From: Azolla pinnata
Lineage: Eukaryota; Streptophyta; Polypodiopsida; Salviniales; Salviniaceae
Length of the DNA: 64,000 bases
Assembly (NCBI GenBank): GCA_037176905.1
Contig: JBBBWG010028201.1
Location: 1-64,000, forward strand
Direction: 5' to 3'
Below the pieces are notes generated by a model. That model saw only the letters and a list, made by a program, of their open reading frames with translations, was not told where the DNA came from and did not search any database. Shown in pieces: positions 12,626-22,945 of the stretch; position 1 is the stretch's first letter; every line of letters starts with the position of its first letter. A program made the translations under genes and the position numbers.

Positions 12626-15176
12626 ATGGCTCTGGTTCAATCATTAGTTATGGTCTTGCTCTCCCTCTTCTGTTCAGTTTACATTTTGTTCGCTTCGCTT
12701 CTAGGTTTGACGATCGGGGAACGATTAAGAGATTCTGTTACGTTCGGCGTTCGTGTGTTTTCGGACGCTCGATCTATCTGCTTTCGAAGCGCATCGTTCT
12801 CGGATTGCAAGTTAAACATACGGGCAAGATCTGCCAGTGATCACATCTGCTTATTTGTGTCTTTTCCATACCCTTAATCGAGCGAGAAATGACTGATGCA
12901 GCATGCAGGGGTTTTCCAGGTCCAATCAGCAGATGCTGCGGCCTGGTTTCGATCCGTTCATGCACCGATCGGAATCCTGCGTTTGCGCGATCGATCCATC
13001 GGCATTTGCAGCGTGATTCTGATCGGCCGATCCAAACCCATCTCGATCGCCGATCTGCTACAGCATGCAGACCTACGATCTCGACTTTGTCACATCGAGT
13101 CAGCTCTCCCGACTTTCTGCACTGTAAGAGAGAGTGGGGTTTCAGGGTTGAGCACAATCTTGTTGTGGATGTCGACTGCCGCATGTGACCCGATTCCTTT
13201 AGCAAGCAAGCTCCGCAAACGACTTCGTGCATGTTCTTGCTTCCGCATCAGCTCAAAAACAGGAGGGAAGAAAAAAAAAAGATCCCAGATCCTGGAACCT
13301 CCGGAGAGCTTGACTTTTTTTTTTCTCTCTTTTTCTTTTTCTTTTGTTTACGACCAAACCCCCTCCCTGTTCATGCCTTTTGATCAGCTTCACTTTTCTG
13401 GGCCGCGTTCTTCACTCTCGGAGTCGTCGCTGATTCTTCTGGAACATGGGGGGGAAAACCTCCTGACGACTGTCGGATCTCTCTTGCCTTTTTTTTTTTC
13501 TCTTGTCAGCTAGACCATGTTGAGATCGTAAAACGGTTGATTATTATGTTTGTCGATGCAAATCCACAGCAGTAGCAGCTGTATGCTGTATAAAACAGGC
13601 GTCTGATTAAATAATCCACTTGACCACTTCACATGAAGTTAAGCACACACACATGCGTGTGACTGTGCATGTTGTTAAAAATCTCAACACCAGAAGAGAT
13701 GATTTTATTTACTACTACTTGGCTCCACCTTTGCCATCACATCTGCGCAGATTTCCGTCGCCCAAAAGGTAAACATTTTTTTTGGCCACCGCTGTGAATC
13801 GCGCTTTAAGTTTTTCGACCGCGGATCGAATCATGTATGCCATGTGATTCGATGGCGGGGTTGAATCCACGACCTTTTGCGGTGATCTTTAAAAAAGAAT
13901 GTACTCCAAATGATTAGCAGCAAAACCATGAGCTTGTTGTTGCCAATCATGTGATGATGTTGCTCTTCTTTAATTTTATTCAAGTTGCTTTCCCAAAGAA
14001 ATGCCAAAAAAATGATCAGAATCAAGTCGACGTTTCGAGAGTATTCTTGGATCGATTTCATGGGCACTCATTGCGCATCAAAATCATGCAAACTATTTCC
14101 GCATCGTCGTCGTCGACAACTTGGCAATCCGTTGAAATTAAGGAAGAAATGGATCGTATCTCCGCCAAGGAAGCATGATCAGCTCAAAACCAGAGCTCTA
14201 TATAACCTACCGATTCAACGAATGAATGAGGATATGATTTTGCGGAAGCATGCGATGATCGTGGGTTGGACTTTTTTTGAGCATGGTAGGAAATAGAAGT
14301 TGCCAAGAATCGAAGAGGACAATATCGGAATACGTTTCGGCCAAACATGGGATGTTCATCCATGATCGAATCACACTAAAGATAACACGCTCCGAAATCT
14401 TTCTGTTAACAACTACCGATGAATCACGCAAGATTAATTGTGTTTCCTCGGTTTTCTTCTGCATGTTAAATTCAATGGTTTTGTCGGTTTGGGTTACGTG
14501 GCTCCAGAAAAAGTTTCTGTTTTAATTTGTGTGCTTGTAATTGGTCTGCTTTTGAGTTCAAGTTTTTCACCGATCGGTTTGGCTGAATTGGCCCAACTCT
14601 AAACAGTTTCATCGAAATGGTTTGAAGGCCTCAAATGGGTCTAGATTTAGTTCCGATTTGTATAAACTGTTTGAAAGCATCTAGCCAAAGGGCAAGAAAC
14701 AAAGGACATGAATTCAGCAAGGCATTTTGGAAGGTCTCATTTCTCCATAGATCTTTCTAAAACAAGGTAAGATTAGTTAGTGACCACAGTTTTCATCAAT
14801 CTGTGGGTTGTTGTGACGAAGCATCACACCGCATATTTTATACATCAAACACGGCGCAAAAACAATTCCGAGTTGGCGAATTCCAAATACCAAAAACCGT
14901 CAATGCAGCCGCGATTTCAAACTCCAAAAACCTTCTTGTGGATTGTTTCTAAAAGATCGATCCCAGTCCTACAATTTAGAATCTATGGATGTAAATGTTA
15001 GTTAGTAGTAAGTTGCCTTCTTCGGAGTTTTTGCCGCCAATCGCTCGCTTTTTTTCATTCTACATGGAAGTTCTCTTTGCTGCTGATTTTCTCGCTGGGC
15101 GGTTCCTCGATTGGATATCGTTGAATGACTTGCTCTCTTTTGAAAGAACTCTGGCATTGTTGCTGAAAAAAACCAT
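12626..15176. other. Intergenic region with no recognised gene
   Basis: This lies between the upstream region of the formin and the 3' end of the coiled-coil gene. A more GC-rich block at about 12640-13460 has several overlapping open frames, up to about 205 codons, on both strands. None resembles a known protein. The rest is mixed-composition sequence with no clear repeat or gene. Positions next to 15176 may be 3' UTR of the coiled-coil gene. Confidence 0.5.
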
Positions 15177-18100
15177 TCAACAACTACCGATGTTTATCTG
15201 CTTCGTCGTCATCACTTGCCTTCCGATTCGATCAACAGGTTCAGCTGCTATAAAACCTGAAGGAGCTGATGATGCCTCCGGTAGAATGCCAAAAGTTGCA
15301 AGCGAGTCCATGAGCAGCTTTTGTATCTCACAATACTTTCTGTAGATAAGATCACCCTGTGCAGCATTCGTGGAATTCACCCAACAACACGAAATGCAAT
15401 CATGTACAGATCAAAAGAAAGATGAAAAACCAAAAGAAAAATGGTGCATTTCATTCATTTGTTCCACATACCTCGGCTTCTGCCTTTACAAGATTCCTTT
15501 TCAAGATCACCAGCAAATCCACCAAATACCTCATCGTGTCATTGTCCGATTGAGCTGCCTCCCTGTGCACATACAAGAAACCACAGAAAAAGAGCTTTAT
15601 GAAAATAACGGTGTCACAAAGAAAGTTATGACCAAAATATTCACATTATCACAACAATATGGAAGAAGAAGGAAGAATGAGAACGTGAAAAGACCCCAGT
15701 AATGGTGCCATACTTACTCGATCTTAGCTCTTGCCTCTGCATCAAGATCACCGAAATTCTCCTTCTCCTCGTGGCTCAGACTCCGCAGCTTCCTGACCTA
15801 CAGAACCCAAAACATTATGATGTTACGGAAGGGGTATGTATGACCAAAGAATTACGATTGTTTCGAGGACAAAAAATGTTCGGTATCGACACAAAAATAA
15901 TCATGGAAGAAAGGGTAGATGCGAATGACAATCCCTTCAAACAAGAAAAAACATCATTTTCAATGCAAAAACAATCACATGAAACAAAAATTCACAATCC
16001 TTTCAAGCACAAAGACATCAGTTTTCTTCCAAGGATGCATACTTTGCTTATTGCGGTCCTCAATTTGCTTCGATCTAATGCATTTTTACCAGTTCTCTGC
16101 CTAACCACATCCCTTAATTCCCCATGGGATTTCAATGCATCAAAGTGGACCCTCTTTGTGCCTCTGTAATCTTTATGGTACATGGAAACTGGACTCTGGA
16201 CTGCATCAACCAAAGCTCCCTGCACCACAAAGCTATGGTTTATGAGATCCAACGAGGAGAATTAACACCAATGCTCATACTGTATACAATACAACGATCG
16301 TGTACATGATCCAAGCAGGAGCAAGCATGTCAATCGAGGAAAGATGAAGTTCTTTCTGAGCCTTATCCATGCTCTCCAAGACGTAGAAGTTATGCACGTC
16401 CCAACTCCAAGCACATGATCACACTAAATGTTGGTATCAAATTTAGAATGTGTGTGCTGAATCTAATCGTATTCCTAAACCCAAACCCCTTGAACCACAC
16501 CCATTACTTATTTAAGGATACAGAATTTAGCAAAGGTTTCAGTTTCAAGCCAAGCATTGTAAATAAGAACAAACTGTTGGGCTTCATACTTGTTTTCTGC
16601 TAGCTGCACGATTCAGCTTTTTAGGTGAATCAAGTAATGCGCCAGCCTGATTGTCTTCTACAGATGGGCGCTCTTTCTTTTCTCGATTTCTATGAGTCAA
16701 AGGGCTAGAAAAACAAAAGAATAGATGACTGTCATTTTCATCACCACTCGAGGGATGACATAAACAAGAACAACAGACAATGATATCATTTTCACCAGTA
16801 GTAGATATCATCATAGTATTTCATAAAGGTTATGGCATGATACCCATTCTTAGTGTTTTCTATGGCTGTGACAACCCCATATTGTGTTTTCACCTCTGCG
16901 GATGCCAGAATCTGCACATAAGAGCAAATTTTAAAATCAAACTACTGAAGAGAAATTTCAATTCAGAGATAAAAAAAAATCACAGAATACAGTAGAAAAA
17001 ACAGGGATCAATCAGAAGAACCCTGGAGAAAAGCATAGATAACAGACCCAGCAAAAAAAGCGGAACTTAAAAAATGCAGAATAAAATGTTCTGCTGTCAC
17101 TGTTACGCTTAACCTTAATGTTTTCTAATATTCTTTACGGTATGAGAATTAGCAGGAGAATAGAAAATGAAAAACAGAAAGATAGGTTTTAGATCAGCAA
17201 ACAGATGTAAGCGAACTTAAGACTACAACAGTTACAAAAAATTCGAGAAGTATGCGAGAAAATGTAGATTATAAGAGAAATTTGATGGAAAAATCAGATA
17301 GTTAAGAAGATTTTGTCTCTAGTGCAATATTATGTAAGGAGATATAGATTATACGAGAATTTATCACGTGAAAAAGGTAGAAAATAGTTACTTGGAGCTT
17401 GTCTTTGGGTGAAGATTTGAGGAGGGCTACAATGAGGTTTGTTGCTTCCCTTTCCTTAAGTTCTGCCTTTGCTGCTCGGAGCTCTGCCTCTGCAGCCCAA
17501 ACTTCCGCCTGAACAGCCCTCTTCTCTGCTTCGTCCCTCCTCTCCTCGGCATCTTCAGCAGCCTCTGCAAATACTTCTCGATCCATCCGGAACAGTTCGC
17601 ACTCCTTTAGCAACTTCTCATACGCAGCTTTCAGAGCAGTGAAGTCTTCTATCTTCTTCTTCAGAGCTGATGCATTCAACGATGCCTCCGTCTGCAAAAA
17701 ATCGATAGCTGCTTACTTAGAACAATCCTAACATGATGGGTTATACCTGACCACAACCTCCAAGACTGAATATGGTTTCCATACCCCAAATTTAACTATA
17801 ATATCCGACTCAGATATGCTTGCCACCAGATGATCTTGCATGACCACAGACTCAAACAACTCACAGAATAACCTTGACGATGCATTCCATTTTTGATGTT
17901 ACAGTGATTCCTGTCATAACTGATCATATTTTACTTATCATGAATGATCACGTTGTATCACTGATAAATGCTCATCTGTTGCAGCAAACCCAATACCCAA
18001 TGATTCGTACAATTTTCGTACATTTCCAAAGATGACGGTGACAGAAAAAGATGACGTTTTCTGTAGGCAACAGATTTCAAAACGAACCTAATGAAGGTAG

Positions 18101-19482
18101 AAATAGAAAAAGGAGCTACAATTGGTGGTATATGATCATTATAAAGTATCAGCTAGAGAAGAATACGATACCAATGAGGTTAATTAGATTCATATGCCAG
18201 AATGATGCACTATATTGCAATCGGGAAGACCAACCAGAAGATGATGTCAATTTACGACAGAAATAACCTCATGTGACTGCAAGTTTTATGACAAAGCTAT
18301 CGCAATATTGATACTCGTGGAAACAAAGGTGACATATGATGTTTTCTGACCAGAATTTACCTCACAATTTTAGTCACATCTGTCTTAGATGCATGCCACA
18401 CAAAAACCCGTGATTGAGAAAATGATTCCAAGACTAGTTTTTGTAAGCCTGGAATCATTGTTGAAAACCCCTGACAGCGTATTTCTCTATACAAAGGCTA
18501 CTATTGATGCCACTACAGGCAACAAATTCAATAGCAGTTCATTGTCACCTGAGAAAGGATGTGCGAAACGAGCCATTGCTAAAATGATGCTATCGGAACA
18601 AAATTCCCTGATGTAGGCTGTCATTTAGGCCAGTTTGATGTTATTTTTTATCATAATTTTCAAATAATTTTGTTATACACCAGATGATGATGGTATCTGC
18701 CAAAGATTCCTGCAGCTAGTGGCCAAAACTTTTATGATCGATTCAAAGTCAATTGAGAAATGTCTTATGCTACAACAAATCATTACTAAAACGATGTTAT
18801 GAGAACGAGATTTCTTGATTAAAGTTGAAGCAGGCTGTCATTCAGACCAAATTTCACGTTATTTTTTGTCATAATTTGCAAATATGAAAGCGTTGCCCCT
18901 TCAGAATACATATCTTCCGAACATAAAGCATCGTTGCCCGTGAATATTCATGCCATAACCCACTAGAAAAATGATCATTCATGCCAACATTTCTGTTATT
19001 CGGCCATGATTTTCAAATAGTGAAAGTATGAAACCTTCGTTATACCCCCGGTTGATGGTGTGTACCCACCAAATTTAGCATTAATTCATACCAGAACTGA
19101 TGTAATAGACCAGAACTTCATGTAATGACGTGAACAAAGGGCATTTTCACCTTCACCATTCTGCACTTTTTCTTATTTTGCTAGAAGAAAAGCAAAGAGT
19201 TAAACAAATACAAAACAACATCACAATTTGGAGAAAGCTTACTTTAGATGCATCGAGAGTTTGACGGAGCATTTGATGCTGGGACTGCAACTCCCCGAGC
19301 TGTGCTTCGAGAAAGCGGCAGGAATTTTGAGAGAGAGAGAGATGATAACGGAGACGTTCCTCGTCGGTGGTTTGGCCGATCATCGAGTAAACCATGGCAC
19401 CGATGGAGTCCTCGACATAAAGAGGAAGATCATGTGAACACTGTGAAGATGGCTGTTGCTGATGACCGTCATCAGCACCCAT
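15177..19482 (-). CDS. Coiled-coil protein of unknown function, seven exons
   Basis: I do not recognise this family with certainty. Seven phase-consistent exons give 357 residues: 19482-19243, 17691-17392, 16911-16844, 16704-16590, 15797-15718, 15562-15472 and 15356-15177. The N-terminus has a Gln/Ser/His-rich start, then VYSMIGQTTDEERLRYHLSL and a heptad-rich segment ending LRQTLDASK. Exon 2 (TEASLNASALKKKIEDF onward) is almost entirely Ala/Glu/Arg/Lys and predicts a long coiled coil (about residues 45-175). A polar linker of exons 3 and 4 follows. The C-terminus (VRKLRSLSHEEKENFGDL and later DLIYRKYCEIQKLLMDSLAT) is helical. There is no signal peptide or membrane segment. The 68-nt exon 3 (16911-16844) is the least certain; I added it because it restores phase between exons 2 and 4. 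The gene is divergent from CCT7. Confidence 0.75.
17692..19242 (-). other. Intron 1 of the coiled-coil gene
   Basis: A 1,551-bp intron. Its first part in gene direction (about 18400-19060) is built from a diverged 205-217-bp repeat, listed separately. The remainder shows no gene or obvious element. Confidence 0.65.
18400..19060. repeat. About 210-bp diverged tandem repeat in an intron
   Basis: The block aggctgtcatttaggcca near 18616 recurs as aggctgtcattcagacca near 18833. In both cases gttattttttrtcataat and a tcaaat/gcaaat end follow. The flanking motif ttgctaaaatgatgctat (near 18578) matches ttactaaaacgatgttat (near 18783). A weaker third copy lies around 18980-19060. Confidence 0.7.
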
Positions 19483-19899
19483 GGAGCTTCTTCTCGTGTG
19501 GAGGCAGAGAAGGAAGGCCCCTGAATTCCCACCACAAGGGCAGAATTGATCGAAATCCCTAGAAAACCCGCCTAATTTGGGCAGTCGCAGAGAGAAAACC
19601 GATGGAAGCCCTAGAAATTCAAAGAGATGGGCGAAGTTCTGATGATTTGGAATGCGATTCCGAATTCTCTGCAGATTCTGCGGTCGGATCGATCGATGGA
19701 GGGGCTCTGCTCTGCTCCGATTCTGCTCCGTTTCTGTTTGTGGGCGAAATCGGAAGGAAGAAAGACTTCAGAAAATGGACCGTTTAAAAAAAAAGCTTTT
19801 GAAATTCATGTCTTTTTTTTTCTTCCAAATTTCAATTCCTGTTTTTTTCATCTGAATTGTGTCTAATTTTTTTTCTCCCAAATTTGCTCTTCTTGGTCT
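19483..19899. promoter_or_regulatory. Upstream region of the coiled-coil gene
   Basis: Sequence directly upstream of the minus-strand start at 19482. It should contain the 5' leader and proximal promoter of that gene, on one side of the divergent intergenic region shared with CCT7. It contains T-rich stretches near 19790-19890. I see no assignable element. Confidence 0.4.
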
Positions 19900-20560
19900 T
19901 TGGATTGCACTGAATCTGGAATCTCTTCTGGAATCTGTTTTTGTCCCTGTTTTTCCTGATCAGATATAACTGACTGCATTCGCTCCGATCTGCTCCTCGG
20001 CATCTATGGATTCCGATCTGTTTTTCTTCGTGCTTCTTCTCGTGCAGATGATTCCCTCTTCTCGTCTGCGGATTTGCAGAGATCTGCAACGTGTTTTCGT
20101 CGTGTTTTTTTTAAGTGTATTGGGGTCCCTAAGATTCGATTGCACTGAATCTGGAATCTGTGTTTGTCCCTGATTTTCCTGATCGGATATAACTGACTGC
20201 ATTTGCTTTGATCTGCTCCTTGTGTCGGTGGATTCCAATCTGGTTTTTGTCGTGCTTCTTCTCGTGCAGATGGTTCCCTCTTCTCGTCTACGGATTTCAG
20301 AGAATTGCAACATGTTTTCGTCGTGCTTTTTTTTTAAGTGTATTGGGGTCCCTAAGATTGGATTGCATTGAATCTGGAATCTGTATTTGTCCTAATTTTC
20401 CTGATCAGATATAACTAATTGTGTTCGCTCCGATCTGCTCCTCGTGTCTGTGGATTCCAATCTGTTTTTTGTCGTGCTTCTTCTCGTGCAGATGTGGATT
20501 TGCAGAGATCTGCAACGTGTTTTCGTCGTGTTTTTTTTAAGTGTATCGGGGTCCCTGGGA
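19900..20560. repeat. Tandem repeat of about 225-235 bp, three copies
   Basis: The motif gattgcactgaatctggaat begins units at about 19903, 20138 and 20361 (last with one change). Each unit runs through tcctgatcagatataact, a ctgctcct block, cttcttctcgtgcagatg and the end ttaagtgtattggggtccct. The third copy is shortened in its middle. The array lies in the divergent intergenic region between the coiled-coil gene and CCT7. Confidence 0.9.
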
Positions 20561-20769
20561 TTTTGCGTCTTCATCAACGCAACTTTGGAATCGTGGCCTT
20601 TATATGGGTTTTGTTCAAATCACATGGCTAGCCTCGATGGAGATGTTTCAAACACTGTTGGGCGGTTAGATGGGTGTTCTCTTGTATTCATTCAGCTAAC
20701 CTCGCAGAACATCTAGTAGAAGTGTGTTTGACTTCTCATGTCTGTGACTAACAGTTGGCCTTTAGAAGT
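20561..20769. other. Unique spacer between two tandem arrays
   Basis: About 200 bases with no repeat structure separate the 225-bp array from the GAGCTC-rich array. No gene is seen. Confidence 0.5.
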
Positions 20770-22690
20770 GATGTTTCTTGCAAAGGCCTGTCAGTGGCAG
20801 GAGGTTGCTTCCAGAAAGAGCTCAGTTGGGAGGCACCTTCGGGAACGAGAGCTCTGCTAGAGTCAGAATCTGGAACGAGAGACTCCGTCGCTCTTGCGTC
20901 GAGAAACCTTGCAGAACAAGCTCTGTTACAAAGGCTCCTTTCTCGAAGCAAAACCTTGTTGAGAGGCACCTTCTTATGGGAACGAGCTCTGTTACGACGC
21001 TTCTTCTAAAATCAGATCTATAGGGAGCCCTCTGCTAAACGAGCTCTGCTTTACGACCCTCCTCCCAGGGAACAAGCTCTACTATGAAGCTCAAACTAGA
21101 ACGAGCTCTGTTTGGAAAGAGCTCTCCTATGAGGCTTCCAAGCTCTGCTACGATGAAGCTCATATTGCAATGGGCTCCTTCTACAAAGCGACTCGTTCTG
21201 GGAAGCAGGATCTCAAAATCCTGTTATGGTCAACAAGGCTCTCAATTCTGGAACGAGCTCTCCAACGAGGCTTCCTTTTGGAACAAGCTCTACTATGAAG
21301 CTCATACTGCAATGGGCTCCTTCTGCAAAGAGACTCGTTATGGGGAAAGCAAAGATCTCAGAATTCTGTTATGGTCAACAAGGCTCTCAATTTTGGAGTC
21401 GGTGCTTTCAATTCTGGAACGAGCTCTGCAACGAGGCTTCCCTTTTGGAACAAGCTCTGCAACGAGGCTTTCCTTCGGGAACAAGCTCTGCTATGAAGCT
21501 CATACTGCAGTGGGCTCCTTCTCCAAAGAGATTCATTCTGGGAAAGCAAAGATCTCAGAATTCTGTCACGGTCAACAATGCTCTCAAATCTAGAATGAGC
21601 TCTCCCACGAGGCTTTCCTTATGGAACTAGCTCTGTTATGAAGCTCCTACTACAATGGGATCCTTCTACAAAGAGACTCGTTCTGGGAAAGCAGAGATCT
21701 CAAAATTCTGTTGCGGTCAGTAAGGCTCTCAAATTTGGAGTTGATGCCCTCAATCCTGGAACGAGCTCTCCTACAAGGCTTTCCTTCTGGGACAAGCTCT
21801 GCTGTGAAGAAGCTCACACTGGAATGGGCTCCTTCTACAAAGAGACTCGTTCTGGGAAAGCAAAGATCTCAGAATTCTGTTACAGTCAGCAAGGCTCTCG
21901 AATCTAGGGTCGATGCCCTCAATTCTGGAGCGAGCTCTCCTGCGAGGCTTTCCTTCTGGAACAAACAAGCTTTGTTGTGAAGCTCACGCTGGAATGGGCT
22001 CCTTCTGCGAAGAGACTCGTTCTGGGAAAGCAAAGATCTCAAACTTCTGTTGCGGTCAGCAAGGCTCTCGAATCTGGAGTCGATGCCCTCAATTCTGGAG
22101 CGAGCCCTCCTACGAGGCTTTCCTTCTGGAACAAATAAGCTCTGCTGTGAAGCTCATACTGTATTGGGCTCCTTCCGGAACGTGCTCTCCTACGAGGCTC
22201 CTTCAGGAACTAGCTCTACTATGAAGCTCATGTTGGAAGGAGCTCCTCGATCCTACGAGGCTTCCTTTCTGGAACAAGCTCCCCTATGAGGCTTCCTTTT
22301 GGAACAAGCTCTGCTACGAAGCTCATAATGGAATGGGTTCCTTTTGCAAACAGGCTCATTCAACGAAGCGAGATCTCAAATTACGTTACGGCCAGCAAGG
22401 CTCCCGATTCCGGAGTCGATGCTCTCAATACTGGAACGAGCTCTCCTACGAGGCTTTCCTTCTGGAAACAAGCTGCGCTACGAAGCTCACACTGCAATGG
22501 GCTCCTCAATCCTGCGAGGCTTTTTATGTTCTGGAACAAACGAGCTCTGCTATGACGAAGCTCACACTGCAATGGGCTCCTTCTCGATCCTAACGAGGCT
22601 TTCCTTCTGGAACAAACATGCTCTACTAATGAAGCTCATACTTAGCAATCGGCTCCCCTTCTGCTAAAAGAGACTGACTTCATTCTGGGA
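20770..22690. repeat. 1.9-kb complex tandem array upstream of CCT7
   Basis: The whole stretch is built from short related modules such as ggaacgagctctcctacgag, cttccttctggaacaagctc and actgcaatgggctccttct. Larger units end with gggaaagcaaagatctcaga, seen near 21341, 21540, 21681, 21854, 22022 and, diverged, 22365 and 22684. The spacing of 141 to 199 bp shows variable higher-order units. Stops are scarce on the plus strand in all frames, which produces many overlapping spurious open frames (for example 21084-21593). The array ends about 250 bp upstream of the CCT7 start codon. Confidence 0.9.
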
Positions 22691-22945
22691 AAAAAGCAAA
22701 GATCTCAGAGAATTCTCTCTCAAATGTTTGTAGAAAACGCAAAAAAGCAAAACGCAAAAAAGCAAAACGCAAAAAAAAAGCAGAAACGCAAAAAAAGCAG
22801 AAAAACGCAAAGAGAAAGCAAAGACTGTTTGTCAAGAAGGAAGAAGGAAGAAGAAGGAAGAAGCTTCTTCTGCTGCTTCTCGCTTCTCGCTTCTGCTTCG
22901 CGTCGAGCGTTCTAGGGTTCTCCGCTTCCCCGTCGTTCCGCAGAC
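22691..22945 (+). promoter_or_regulatory. CCT7 proximal promoter and 5' leader
   Basis: The first part is an A-rich series of gcaaaaaagcaaaac modules (about 22735-22820). Purine-rich gaagaaggaagaag and pyrimidine-rich stretches follow, and then the leader before the start codon at 22946. I cannot assign a transcription start. Confidence 0.45.

Noticed and set aside
12774-13513. Overlapping frames of 150-205 codons in a GC-richer block
   Set aside because: Open on both strands at once with no family similarity and no clear splice sites. Composition alone explains them.
16090-16219. Constitutive coding exon of the coiled-coil gene
   Set aside because: It would break the phase of the downstream exons, so it is left out of the gene model and listed only as a possible alternative exon.
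21084-22667. Overlapping plus-strand open frames with repeated peptide units
   Set aside because: They follow the 1.9-kb tandem array in all three frames, with no start context, splice sites or family similarity. They might be checked for translation but are not supported as genes.
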